Shown one piece after another: positions 1 through 11,296 of a DNA stretch of 64,000 nucleotides. Source of the DNA: Platanthera guangdongensis (lineage: Eukaryota > Streptophyta > Magnoliopsida > Asparagales > Orchidaceae); NCBI GenBank assembly GCA_039583875.1, contig CM077151.1, forward strand, positions 20,046,326-20,110,325. Reading direction: 5' to 3'. Position numbers and translations under genes: made by a program. Below the pieces are notes generated by a model that did no database searches, had not been told where the DNA came from, and saw only the letters and a program-made list of their open reading frames with translations. The first letter of the stretch is position 1. Each line of letters starts with the position of its first letter.

Positions 1-67
1 GTTCCTGACTCATCCAATTCCTCATGGTTTCAAGCTGTCAAATATCGAGACGTTCGACAGAACTGAC

Positions 68-2020
68 TGTAACATCCCGACATTTATTGGGCCAACAGAA
101 CCCTAGTGGGCCCAATAAAAGTGACCCGAACCTCTACCCGTGACCGGTAGGAGGCAACCCTAGGCAGGGTATCGAGCTAGAGAACTCGGATTTGAGTTAT
201 GTCAGTTCATGTGGCCTCATATAGTAAATACGAGCGTGTCGGAACTCGTTCCGTTGAATTTTGAGGTCATATGGTGGATGTGGTTGTTCCTCGTAAAACG
301 TCGCGAAAATGAGATTTTTGAATATCGAGCTAGAGAACTCCGATTTGAATTTTGTCAGTTCCTGTGACCTCGTATAGTCAATATGAGTGCGTTGGAACTC
401 GTTCCGTTGAATTCCAAGGTCATATGGTGGATATGGCCGTTTCTCTCAAAACGTCGCGAAAACGAGATTTTTGAATATTGATCTAGAGAACTCCAATTCA
501 AGTTCTGTCAGTTCCTATGACTTCATATAGTCAATACAAACGCATCAGAACACGTTGCGCCGCGATTCGAAACCTAACGATGATTATGAGTGTTTTGATC
601 ATTTTAGCGCGCTGCGACGCTCAAATTTTGAATACATAGTGATGGAGACGTTTCTGACACGGCCGTCATTGATCCCCGTCTGAGAGAGTTCGTCGATTGG
701 GATGATCACTGCCGCAAGCTCAAGGATGAGATCGACGTCCGTCGCCATTATATAAAAATATATAATTATAAATTAAATAATCATAATTATATATATTTTT
801 ATATTTTTATTATTTTAGCAATTTTATTTTAGGTATTTATTTCATGTTTTAATTTTCATTTTCATGTGTAATGATGGGTGCTTATAACTATCATGTGTTG
901 TTTTAATTATTTCATTTCATGTGCTATGATGAGTGCATATAACAATCATATTTTCAATTTTGAATTTTGAATTTTAAATTTTGAATAAAGGGTTGATTGA
1001 GTGGTGTAAGCCTATATATAGGACATGATATTTGTCATATTGTTGGAGAGAAGAAGAATAAGAAAATAATCCCCGTGAAATCTTTTTGAGATCCTCCTTC
1101 CCCCTTGGCAAAATTCGGCCACCTCCCTCCCCCTCCTCCTCTTGGTCGTTGGCCCTCTTTCTCCCCCCTCTTAGTGGCTCGGCCACCTTCCCCCTCCCCT
1201 CTTGCTCCTTCCTCTCTCTATTCGGCTATCCCTAAACCGCCACCTTTTTCTCTCACTTTCTCCCTCACGATTTCTCCCTCCACCGCCACCCTCAAAGCCT
1301 CCTCATCTCTAACCTGATCACCTCCACTAATCCCTAACCCGGCCACCCTAGGCTACAACCGGACACCCTCCACCAAAACCATATAATCCGACCACCCCTC
1401 TCTTTTATTGGTTAGGCCAAATTGTTGGCAACAAATTTTCGTGGATCTCGGCCAAGGCGTGAAGCGACGAAGGCGGACAAGTTTCTTTTCCTTCCGACGT
1501 GACTCCGGCGGAGCCGTTGACAGGCGATCCAAGCAAAGAAATCATAATCATCCATTCCGATTGGGTAACGAAAAATTTCTACTCTCGTGTGTTTTTTTTC
1601 CTAGATATTCTTGTGGTGAAAATTCTTGACATTGCATCTTGAAGCGATGAATAATCGTGGTTTTCTTTCGATTGTTTGTGTTTATCTTGATTGATTTTAT
1701 TTTTGAAAAGACTTGGCAAACCGTCATTATCTTTTGTTGGGAGAAATCTACCGTTTTCTGAATCGTTACTTTTGATAGATCTCTTTTGCTACAACACCGC
1801 TCATTCGGACCGGGTGGGTCCTTTTAGCCAAAAAGGATATTGTCTTATAGCCATTGTTCGATCCTAAGTAGTTTGGCTACCCGTACATTAGCATATAATT
1901 GATAGATTTAATTAACGTGGTGTTGCGTAAAACGATTGTGCGAGTGTAGGATTGGATCATTATAAAGGCAAACGTGTTCGTCAGTAAATATATTCGGTGT
2001 CAACGTGCAAGCCTGCATCA
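68..2020 (+). repeat. Gypsy-type LTR, probably solo or truncated
   Basis: The stretch starts TGTAACATCCC and ends GCCTGCATCA, giving the TG...CA ends of an LTR. A TATA-like box lies at 1012-1021, followed by a pyrimidine-rich leader at about 1090-1400. The end motif GCCTGCATCA recurs at 46967, where it is followed directly by a tRNA-Met-type primer site. That supports reading both as LTR 3' ends. Here no primer site follows, and the flanking pentamers (CTGAC before, CTTAG after) do not match, so the original insertion has been rearranged. No coding sequence is visible; the short frames inside are low-complexity proline/serine shadows. The start is less certain than the end. Confidence 0.5.
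171..575 (+). repeat. 153-bp tandem repeat, about 2.6 copies
   Basis: The motif ATCGAGCTAGAGAACTC recurs at 171, 324 and (as ATTGATCTAGAGAACTC) 477, a constant spacing of 153 bp. The copies share the blocks GGAACTCGTTCCGTTGAATT and AACGTCGCGAAAA. The array lies near the 5' end of the LTR-like sequence, upstream of its TATA box, so it may be a U3 promoter repeat. The copies differ at many positions, which suggests an old array. Confidence 0.8.
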
Positions 2021-2810
2021 CTTAGCAAACTGTTGATGCGTGAAAACGTCGCGGGGCACCAGCCAGCTAACACGGAGGGGGTGTTCGGTCTCACGAGCTA
2101 GGAGAGGAGGAGAGGAGGGAAGGAAGGAAGCCTCTGAGTGCTCGAGAGTGGAGCAAACGGCTTGTCAAAGAGGATTGCGGGGATAGAGGAGAGAAGTTTG
2201 ATCAACAGAGCGGGTTGATCAAGAGAGGAGAAGGAGGTTGATCAGGAGCTGTCGAGCAGACGGCTAATGGGACGGTTGTGCTTGCAGGTTGGATGCCGAG
2301 AAGAGCTGAGCAGAGGAGCAAGGCTTGCTGAGCAGAGGAGCAAGGCTTGCTGAGCAGAGAAGAAGAGGGGGCCGCTAGCAGCGGCAACAACACACTTCCC
2401 CCGCCGCGGCCTAAATGTCACTCCTGCGACGAGCTTTCCTTTGATTAATAGCTAGAGATTACAAGCTTACAAGTACACCTTTACAACAAAATCACTTAAA
2501 GGGTACAAGGAGAAGCTGGCGGCTAAGAGAGAAGAAAGTGCCAGAAAACAGAGAAGAGAAGCTGCCAGAGACTAAGTAAAATAGTCTGCCAGCTGCTGGA
2601 GGACTGAGAAACTGAGTCGGCAGAGTCTGCTGGCAAGCTGCTGAAGAGCTGCTGGAGAGCTGCGCGGACAGGAAACTGAGTCCGCAGAGCTTGCTGGAGG
2701 AGGTGACGACGGACTGCGCGGACTGGAAAACGGAGTCCGCAGGGGCTGCTGGCAAGACTTGTCTTCACCTCTAGGAGGATCAACTGATGCAGAATGAGAG
2801 GCGCCATGGG

Positions 2811-2820
2811 CTATTTATAG
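2811..2820 (-). promoter_or_regulatory. LTR TATA box
   Basis: CTATAAATAG on the minus strand, conserved in the other LTR at 8870-8879. It sits between the U3 repeat array and the transcribed part of the LTR, as expected for the Pol II promoter of the element. Confidence 0.6.
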
Positions 2821-2959
2821 GCCCAGGGAAGTTCTTCTAGAAGCGGGGCCCAGTGATATCAGCATGACGACCTGCGCGGACTCCGCGGACAGAGATTTTG
2901 CGTCCGCCACTGTAGAGCGATGAAGCGAGCGGAAGGACCCACCTGTAGAGAACTGGAGG

Positions 2960-3910
2960 TCGCCCCCTAGCGGGCGACCTGGGCGGACTCCGGGAGGAGT
3001 CCGCCCGGCAGGCCGGAGGCCGCCCCCTAGCGGGCGGCCTGGGCGGACTCCAGGGTGGAGTCCGCCCGGCAGGGTGCCGGGGCCGCCCCCTAGCGGGCGG
3101 CCTGGGCGGACTCCAGGGTGGAGTCCGCCCGGCAGGGTGCCGGGGCCGCCCCCTAGCGGGCGGCCTGGGCGGACTCCAGGGTGGAGTCCGCCCGGCAGGG
3201 TGCCGGGGCCGCCCCCTAGCGGGCGGCCTGGGCGGACTCCAGGGTGGAGTCCGCCCGGCAGGGTGCCGGGGCCGCCCCCTAGCGGGCGGCCTGGGCGGAC
3301 TCCAGGGTGGAGTCCGCCCGGCAGGGTGCCGGGGCCGCCCCCTAGCGGGCGGCCTGGGCGGACTCCAGGGTTGAGTCCGCCCGGCAGGGTGCCGGGGCCG
3401 CCCCCTAGCGGACGGCCTGGGCGGACTCCAGGGGGAGTCCGCCCGGCTGGGTGCCGGGGCCGCCCCCTAGCGGGCGGCCTGGGCGTACTCTAGGGGGAGT
3501 CCGCCCGGCTGGGTGCCGGGGCCGCCCCCTAGCGGGCGGCCTGGGCGGACTCCAGGGGGAGTCCGCCCGGCAGGGTGCCGGGGCCGCCCCCTCGCGGGCG
3601 GCCTGGGCGGACTCCCGGGGGAGTCCGCCCGGCAGGCGGGCAGAGGCCGCCCCCTAGCGGGCGGCCTGGGCGGACTCCAGGGGGAGTCCGCCCGGCTGGC
3701 CTGGCCGCCCCCTTGCGGGCGGCCTGGGCGGACTCCAGGGGGAGTCCGCCCAGCTGGCGGGCAGAGGCCGCCCCCTAGCGGGCGGCCTGGGCGGACTCCA
3801 GGGGGAGTCCGCCCGGCTGGCCTGGCCGCCCCCTTGCGGGCGGCCTGGGCGGACTCCAGGGGGAGTCCGCCCGGCTGGCGGGCAGAGGCCGCCCCCTAGC
3901 GGGCGGCCTC
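2960..3910. repeat. GC-rich 62-bp tandem array, about 16 units
   Basis: The core CCCCCTAGCGGGCGG recurs about every 57-62 bp, roughly 16 times. Each full unit holds two inverted repeats: GGCCGCCC/GGGCGGCC around a 6-base loop, and GGCGGACTCC/GGAGTCCGCC around a 4-5-base loop. The array lies in U3, upstream of the minus-strand TATA box. The long glycine/proline/arginine frames across it are a by-product of the repeat. The truncated 5' LTR keeps about three units (9019-9168). Confidence 0.9.
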
Positions 3911-4280
3911 GGCGGACGGCGGCAGGAGGCCGCCGCCCCTCGGGCAGCAGGGAGGTCGCCCCTGGTGGGCGTCCTCGACGGACGGCGGCTGGAGACCACC
4001 GCCCCTTGGGCAAAATAGGAGGTCGCTCCTGGCAATGCTGTTAGCGGACTCCTACAAGGAAAAGTACTGCACAATTAGCGAACCCAACCGCATGTCCCGC
4101 GAGGGTGAGCCATGGGAATAGCCCGCCGTCCCGTAGGGCATGCGATTGCTAGGAGACCTAGGCGGATAGGGAAAACTGTCCGCCTACGCTGGGGCTCATC
4201 GCGATCAAAGAGAGAGAATCTAAGGGTCGCGATTAGCCAGCTGTCCACCTTGGGAAGGATCGCCGATTTCTGGGTTAACA

Positions 4281-6158
4281 TAATCCCCGCACTTTTTCAA
4301 GTTCTGCAAAGAACTTCAAAAAAGTTGGAGACCCACGAAAATCGTGATCCACCCCAACGGAAGAAGAGGAGCAAGGAGAGACAGAACATGAAGACTCTCC
4401 TTACAAGCTTGGTGCTTCCTGTCTATTTTCCTGCAAGAGGAAAGTTAGGGTAAGCATGTATGGGTGGCACATCGAGTGTGTACCTGAATTTGCTTTTGCA
4501 AAACGAAGAAGACATGTCTTCTGTAAACGTTCTGCAAAACAAAAGTGAGGGAAAACAGAAAGGCATAACAACTCGCAAGTACCTGAAAGGGACCTGCAAG
4601 TCTTTGCTGGTTTCTGCAAAGGAAGAGTTAGGAGTATGCACAATATAAGAGAGTAACTTGCAAGTACCTGTGAAGAAACTTGCAAGGGTTTGCTGATCTC
4701 TGCAAAAAGAGAGTTAGGGGCAGGTATTGTATAAAAATAAGCTGCAAGTACCTGGATGAGGCTTGCAGGTGTTTGTTAATCTCTGCAAGAAGAGGAGTTA
4801 GAAGCAAATAAGATATGAAGATAACTTGCAAGTACCTGTGAAGAGAAGACTTGCAAGTGTTAACTGTTGACTGTTGACGAGATAAGGCCGATATGACCAA
4901 TTAGCAAGGAGAATGCCTGATGAATACTAATATGAAGCCCAGATCAATAAACTGTGTTAACTGCTGACAGATATGACTGGATTGCGATAGCATGGCTGAT
5001 AGCGCTTGAGCAAACAATATATAGAAGACGAGGGCAATAGAGCTTATATAGGTAGAGTGCGAGTCATCATCCGATAGAGCTTTGAATAAGCAATTCATAT
5101 AGGATGAGCACGAGCAAAGTGATTGCTGGAAATCCTTTTGAGATAACCCATGAAGGTTGATGAGATGGGGTCGATATGACCAAGTAGCAAGAGAAATGCC
5201 CGATGATCATTATCACGAAGTCCAGATTAATGAATCGAGCGCTAGTTGCTGACATGACTGGATGGATATGACCAAAATGAATGCCAGAATCCTTTTGATA
5301 GGTGGGATTAACCTGTTCACCTGTGAAAGAAGGGAAGAGAGAAAAGGAGGCCTGCACCCGGAATGATTAAAGTGGGTTGAATGCTGCCATAGGTGTTCCC
5401 CGTGGTCCTTATGCATCACTTGCCCGAGAAATCATCCCGAGTACAGTCCTACTCAAAGCGGGTTGGCCGCGCATCCTCAAGGAGGGGGGAAAAGGAAAAA
5501 GAGGTCCATGTTCGGAATGACTACAGAGGGTTGAATGCTGCCACAGGTGTTCCCCGTGGGCCTTATGCATCACTTGCCCGAAAATCATTCCGAGTATGGT
5601 CCTGTTCAAAGCGGGTTGGCCGCGCATCCTCAAGGAGGGCACAAAGTAAGGGAAGGTCCTGAGAAGGACCACTGGAAGCAAGGAAGATCCTGAGAAGGAT
5701 CGCTAGAAACTCTGCTCTCTTGCCCTGGGCACAAGCATCACTGATCAAGGAGACAGGTTGCGCCAAGAGGCCTATATTGTCTGTGTATTGATCAGTGGAG
5801 TTGTGAGAACCCGAGAGGCACGGATCGAGGGTACCGGAGAGTGATTCGGCCACCACGGTTGAAGGCTGATCTAAGAGACAAGGCTACGCTTGATCGCCAT
5901 TGCTTGTCCAGCGAAGATCATCCTAACCGTAGTATTTCCTATAAGACGCACAGCAGAGCTAACACATGGGGCTCCCCTAGCACACACTCTGTGTCAGATG
6001 CTGGCTAGGATCCTAAGCCTGAAGCCCATAATCGTAGATGAATTGCTCCCACTACACACATGGGTAAACTCCCGCCATATGTGGTCGAAGCGGTAGTGAA
6101 AGAATAAACTACGGAGGGAACGTTTCAGACTCGGCGAAATCTCATTGGCGTATTGATC

Positions 6159-6197
<39 letters not shown>

Positions 6198-6393
6198 AAA
6201 AAGGGAACTGTGTCAGTACAGGATCTCTGAATAAAAGCTTTGCAGAAAAGCAAGAAAAAAAACACTGAGAAGTGTTGTAAAAAATGTATGAAAGAGGGAG
6301 AGAGTAAGGGTTGAGATAACCCCTGAAGGTTGCAAGGAGCTCCGGAGGACTGTGAAGTCCATGGCTTTGGAGGACTGTGAAGTCCATGCTAGT
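4281..6393 (-). other. Non-coding 3' internal region of the gag-only gypsy
   Basis: No pol domain is seen in any frame. It holds an approximately 84-bp tandem repeat (GCAAGTACCTG at 4575, 4660, 4744 and 4828). A second repeat of 154 bp is present in two copies beginning near 5374 and 5528. Weaker similarity links about 4880-5040 with 5150-5290, and a (GA)n microsatellite lies at 6161-6194. This repeat-filled spacer replaces the coding space where pol would be. Confidence 0.7.
6161..6194. repeat. (GA)n microsatellite
   Basis: Uninterrupted AG dinucleotides, about 17 units, just downstream of the gag frame on the minus strand. Confidence 0.95.
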
Positions 6394-8037
6394 TTAGAAT
6401 AGCCTTCCCAGCACACCCTCATCGTCTGCGTCGAAGCATTCGACTTCTTGGTTGACAATGAGTAGAGGAGGCTCTTCGACGTGATTCACTCCCCTTGAGG
6501 AGCAAGGAACATCTGAAATTTCTTTGCCCTTTGAAGTTGATGGGTCAGGGCGATCTTCTTTAGGAAGCAAGTCATGCATCTTGCCCTGCCGGAGCATCCT
6601 TTGCACAAGCTGGCGGAATGCTCGGCAGTTTTCTGTTCGATGGCCTGACTCTTTGTGGAATTCACAATAAGGCTCTGAGTCTCTAGACCTCTGATCTGCT
6701 GGTCGATAGGGCTTCTTGTAGCTTGCCCTGTCTTTCATGATCTGGATTACTTCTTGCATGACGTCGTCAAGATCAGACTCATGCAAGTCATCATCTTGCT
6801 GCTGTTGGACAACTGCTGTTTGAGAAGGAGCTAGCGGTAGCAATGGATCTTGAGCATCACGGCTCGGGAAGGAGTATCGCTGGCGATGAAGCCTTCTCTC
6901 CTTCCTTGAGTGAGCTGGGAAACGATTGTAAGGAGACCTTGGAGGTTGCTTGCGAAACGGATCTTTCTCTGATACGAGCTTGGAGACGAAGCCTGGATTG
7001 CTCTTCTCGCCTCGGATGTATGAGTTGGCTAGAGCGATCAGCTCTTGGTATGTCCTTGGAGCACGGACATTAGCTTCAAATTTGAGAGGCCCTTCGCGAA
7101 GACCGTGGATAAGAGCCACTCGGTACATTTCTTGATCAACGATTTCGATGTCCAGAATCTCTCTCTAGAATCGATCAACAAATTGAGACCAGGTTTCATC
7201 ACTGCGCTGTCTGATCTCAAAGAGGGCTTCAGGACCGCCCTTTCTCTTGGAGGAGGTAGAGAATCGGAGAAGGAACTCTCTACGAAGATCAAGGAAGGAA
7301 GCGATGGAGTGAGGACGGAGGCCATAGAACCAATCCCTCACTTGCCCATCAAAGGTTGTCACAAGGAGCTTGCATTTGGTTGCATCTGACAGAGTCTTAA
7401 GAGCAACGGCTGATTCGAAGGCTTGAAGATGCTTGACCGGATCAGTCTCTCCTGTATAGATTGGCAGTCGAGGCTCTCTGAAGTTTGCTGGAGTAGGTTC
7501 AAGGCGAACGCTCTCGATAAAGGGCGACGGCTCTTCCTGCTCTCCCACAGCATAGAGATTAAAGGGAGCATAGGCTGCAGCTACAAAAGAAGCAGGGGGG
7601 TAGAAAGGAAAGGTTGCTGCAGGAGCAGAGGCAGGAGCTGGGGGGCAAGGATGACTTCCTTGAAAGTTGAGAAATCCAGCAGGACTTCCCCGGGCTGCTT
7701 GCCGGAAGAAGTTTTGGCGAGCGACAAACTCTTCATCTTGAGTTCGCAAAGGAGCAGCAGGACCTTGCGGGAAGGTCGGGGTATAAGGCGGATAGAACGG
7801 AGGACAAGCTTGAGAATAAGCTTGCTTATGCTCTGATGTTGGCGTTAGATTGATTGGAGCAGCTGGAGCAGCTGGAGCAGTTGCTGGATGGGAGTCTAAC
7901 CGCTGCGTGATCGCAGCAAGGACTTGGTTGATTGCTTGGAACTGTTGAGCATTCTCACGGCGCGACTGCTCAAAAGCTTCCCAGAGAGGATCTTCACTGG
8001 GACTTGGAGCAAAGTTCTCGGCTGATTGATCTGACAT
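6394..8037 (-). pseudogene. Ty3/gypsy gag (Tat/Ogre-like), one in-frame amber stop
   Basis: This is the structural capsid/nucleocapsid protein of an LTR retrotransposon, which assembles cytoplasmic particles and packages element RNA. The minus-strand frame starts at the ATG ending at 8037 (MSDQSAEN), just inside the element. An in-frame extension to 8121 would run into the LTR and is not used. The first about 150 residues are rich in proline and alanine. A retrotrans_gag domain follows (YTGETDP, then RDWFYGLRP, then the end of the domain after the stop). Near the C terminus is the variant knuckle CEFHKESGHRTENC (C-x2-H-x4-H-x4-C) typical of Tat-related gags. The frame runs through about 547 codons with a single TAG at 7165-7167 between FVDRF and REILD. 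No other lesion is visible. No pol follows. Confidence 0.85.
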
Positions 8038-8089
8038 GGCTAACTGTCGCTGTTCACCGTCTGACCGGATCTGAAGGCCGCGTGTTAAC

Positions 8090-9168
8090 TGTTGATGCGC
8101 GAAAACGTCGCGGGGCACCAACCAGCTAATACTGAGGGGGTGTTCGGTCTCACGAGCTAGGAGAGGAGGAGAGGAGGGAAGGAAGGAAGCCTCTGAGTGC
8201 TCGAGAGTGGAGCAAACGGCTTGTCAAAGAGGGTTGCGGGGATAGAGGAGAGATGCTTGATCAACAGAGCGGGTTGATCAAGAGAGGAGAAGGAGGTTGA
8301 TCAAGAGCTGTCGAGCAGACGGCTAATGGGATGGTTGTGCTTGCAGGTTGGATGCCGAGAAGAGCTGAGCAGAGGAGCAAGGCTTGCTGAGCAGAGGAGC
8401 AAGGCTTGCTGAGCAGAGAAGAAGAGGGGGCCGCTAGCAGCGGCAACAACACACTTCGCCCGCCGCGGCCTAAATGCCACTCCTACGACGGGCTTTCCTT
8501 TGATTAATAGCTAGAGATTACAAGCTTACAAGTACACCTTTACAACAAAATCACTTAAAGGGTACAAGGAGAAGCTGGCGGCTAAGAGAGAAGAAAGTGC
8601 CAGAAAACAGAGAAGAGAAGCTGCCAGAGACTAAGTAAAATAGTCTGCCAGCTGCTGGAGGACTGAGAAACTGAGTCTGCAGAGTCTGCTGGCAAGCTGC
8701 TGAAGAGCTGCTGGAGAGCTGCGCGGACAGGAAACTGAGTCCGCAGAGCTTGCTGGAGGAGGTGACGATGGACTGCGCGGACTGGAAAACGGAGTCCGCA
8801 GGGGCTGCTGGCAAGACTTGTCTTCACCTCCAGGAGGATCAACTGATGCAGAATGAGAGGCACCATGGGCTATTTATAGGCCCAGGGAAGTTCTTCTAGA
8901 AGCGGGGCCCAGTGACATCAGCATGACGACCTGCGCGGACTCCGCGGACAGAGATTTTGCGTCCGCCACTGTAGAGCGATGAAGCGAGCGGAAGGACCCA
9001 CCTGTAGAGAACTGGAGGTCGCCCCCTAGCGGGCGACCTTGGCGGACTCCGGGAGGAGTCCGCCCGGCAGGCCGGAGGCCGCCCCCTAGCGGGCGGCCTG
9101 GGCGGACTCCAGGGTGGAGTCCGCCCGGCAGGGTGCCGGGGCCGCCCCCTAGCGGGCGGCCTGGGCGC
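8090..9168 (-). repeat. Truncated 5' LTR of the gag-only gypsy
   Basis: A direct repeat of 2031 to about 3160 with only scattered substitutions. It keeps U5, R, the TATA box (8870-8879) and about three 62-bp U3 units, then ends abruptly within a unit at about 9168. The distal U3 of roughly 1.1 kb is missing. Confidence 0.85.
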
Positions 9169-9978
9169 GGTCACCTGCTCTTCTCCTCTCTTCTGTTCGC
9201 TCGGCCTTTTCAGTCCGCGCGACCTCTTCCCCGCTGTGCCTTTGCCTCTTTCTAGCCGCTACTGTTCGCGCGGCTTCTTCTGCTTGCCGGGTTCTATGAC
9301 TACCTCCGGTCTCACCACTACTCCTGCAGCTCCTTCTCCTCCTCCTCCTTCAGGCAATCTTGGCACCCTTTCCAAGCTTGTTGGCTCCAACTATCCCGAT
9401 TGGAGCGTTTCTTTCACCTTTCTCCTTCATTCTCAACGCAAGCGTCATCACCTCACCGATGACCCTCCTCCTCGCACCTCTCCTGAGTTTGATGACTGTG
9501 ATGCGAGTGATGCTCTTGTTCGCACCTGGCTGGCCAACAGCCTTTCTGATGAGTGCCTTCCCGTCATTCTCCATGATGAGACGGTCAAGGCCGCCTGGCT
9601 TCACCTCGCTGCTCTCTATTCTAAGGGGGGCCAGACGTCCCGCATTTATACTCTCTATGCGGACCTCTTCGCCCGCCCTTCCATGTCACCGGCTGCGGCT
9701 TATCAGCAGGTTCAGGCTCTTGGGGCTGAAATCCTCCAGAATCGCCCCTTCTCCGCGGACTTGGCCGACCAGCACAAACACTTCCAGGAACTCCTGGTTG
9801 TTTGTTATCTTCTTCGTCTTCCCGACTCTTATGATATGATCTGCCAGCAGATCTTGGGTGAGGCGGAATCTCCTACTTTGGATGCCACTGCGGCTCGCAT
9901 TGCCGCCGTTACTTCGCTCCTCCAGCGGCCTCTGTTGCCCCCCCCCTTCCCAGGACTCCTTTGCTCACCAAGCTCAGC

Positions 9979-10001
9979 GGGGGGGGGGGGGGGGGGGGGG
10001 G
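9979..10001. repeat. Poly(G) run of 23
   Basis: Twenty-three consecutive G residues lie inside the gag glycine-rich linker before the zinc knuckle. Such a run is prone to length change and can shift frame. Confidence 0.9.
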
Positions 10002-11291
10002 CCGAGTGGCCGTGGCTCCTCTGGCGGACGGGGTTCCTCCCGGTTCTTCTGCTCTCACTGTGGTCGTACTGGCCATACTGTTGACCGCTGCTGGCAGAAA
10101 CATCCTCATCTTCGCCCTTCCGGTGATGCTCCTTCGGCCTCCGCCTCTTCTAGGTCGTCTGCCTCTGTGGCCACGACGTCAGGTAGTGCCCACGTCGTTA
10201 CCCAAGGTAAATGGCTGATTGACTCCGGTGCCACCAATCATTTGACGGGCAACCCTCATTGCTTCTCCCGTCTTGAGACCCATGACCGCTTACCCCCAGT
10301 TCGTGTGGCGGATGGTTCCCCGTCTCCGGTTCATGGGACGGGCATGGTTCAACTCACTCCATCGCTTTGCTTGGAGGATACCCTCTATGTCCCGAAGTTC
10401 CCGTGCAATTTGTTATCTGTTACTACTTTATGCCGGCAACTTCAGTGCTCCGTTTTATTCACTCCCACTACTTGTTCTTTTCAGGACCCGAGGACCCAGC
10501 GGACGATTGCTACTGGGACTCAGAGCGGCGGCCTCTACTTCCTCGACGATGTTTCAGCTCTTTCTACCTACTCCTCCTCCACCGATCTCCTTCAGTGGCA
10601 TCTTCGTCTTGGACATCCTCCTCCTCGGCTTATTCGTCAGCTTCTGCCCCACTTACCTCCCACCAGTTCTCCGCTCAACTGTGATGCGTGTCAGCTTGGC
10701 AAACATCATCGCTCCTCCTTCCCACCGAAGCAAGGCCGTGGCTCCTCTCGCATTTTTGATCTTATTCACTCTGATGTATGGGGTCCTGCTCCTACCCTCA
10801 CAGTTGGTCGGGGCAGTTCCTATTTTGTCACTTTTATCGATGATTTTACTCGATGTACCTGGGTGTATCTCTTAAAGGATCGCTCTGAACTATTTTCTGT
10901 TTGACAATCTTTTTACTTTATGATTAAGACTCAATTTGCTACTTCTATTAAAGTCTTACGTTCTGATAATGCCAAGGAATATCTGTCTCATGAGTTCTCC
11001 GCGTTCTTTCACCAACACGGCCTCATTCATCAAACGACTTGTGTTTACACCTCCCAACAGAATGGGGTGGCGGAGCGTAAAAACCGTCACCTGCTTGATG
11101 TTGCGCGTACTCTCATGACCCAGATGCACGTCCCTCGCTCCTACTGGGGCTACGCTGTGCTCCTCGCTTGCTATCTCATCAATCGCATTCCCTCCACGGT
11201 TCTCCACGGCCGGACTCCCTTCTCCCTTCTCTACCCCCACCAGGAACCTTTTCCTCTTTCTCTCCGTGTCTTTGGCTGTACGGCCTTTGTT

Positions 11292-11296
11292 CACGC
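11292..11296 (+). other. Left target-site duplication CACGC of the inner copia
   Basis: CACGC directly precedes the 5' LTR and recurs at 16089-16093, directly after the 3' LTR. Five bases is the usual length for LTR retrotransposon integrases. Confidence 0.95.

Larger units (their letters stand above)
2031..4280 (-). repeat. 3' LTR of the gag-only gypsy element
   Basis: This is a 2250-bp LTR. Its part from 2031 to about 3160 is nearly identical to 8090-9168. On the minus strand it begins TGTTAACCC and ends CAACA. The U3 part (about 2820-4280) holds a GC-rich repeat array. The TATA box CTATAAATAG lies at 2811-2820, and the R/U5 part runs from there to 2031. Confidence 0.85.
2031..9168 (-). 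mobile_element. Gag-only Ty3/gypsy element, 5' LTR truncated
   Basis: Two direct repeats (2031-4280 and 8090-9168) bracket a minus-strand gag frame. The left copy is the complete 3' LTR, with minus-strand ends TGTTAACC...CATCAACA. A purine tract read on the minus strand abuts it at 4281-4295. The right copy is the 5' LTR but stops inside its U3 repeat array, at the join with a copia leader. Between gag and the 3' LTR are about 2.1 kb with no protease, reverse transcriptase or integrase. The gag is of the Tat/Ogre/Athila-like type, so this looks like a non-autonomous relative of that lineage, mobilised in trans if at all. No clear primer binding site was found next to 8090. Confidence 0.8.
9296..11296 (+). 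pseudogene. Copia gag-protease-integrase, first half of outer element
   Basis: The start is the ATG at 9296 (MTTSGLTTTP), downstream of a leader shared with the inner element. The gag domain holds KLVGSNYPDWSVSF near residues 24-37. The frame shifts at a nine-C run (9938-9946). In the new frame come a glycine run encoded by 23 consecutive G (9979-10001) and the zinc knuckle CSHCGRTGHTVDRC at 10050-10091. The aspartic protease motif DSGATNHLTG starts at 10221. The GAG-pre-integrase region follows (HLRLGH, CDACQLGKHH), then the integrase core (DLIHSDVWGP, FIDDFTR). TGA replaces the expected Trp at 10902-10904. The frame continues through QQNGVAERKNRHL and ends at FVHA, where the inner element is inserted. 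The missing part resumes at 16094. Confidence 0.88.

Noticed and set aside
2031..2045. Start of the gypsy LTR placed at TGTTAACTGTTG
   Set aside because: That longer start fits only the right copy (8084); the left copy reads GCAAACTGTTG, so the shared TGTTGATGCG was used.
3074..3899. Long Gly/Pro/Arg-rich open frames on both strands
   Set aside because: They are translations of the 62-bp tandem array; the peptide period follows the DNA repeat and frames exist on both strands.
2960..3910. CRISPR-like array
   Set aside because: Units are contiguous tandem repeats with no unique spacers, in a plant LTR.
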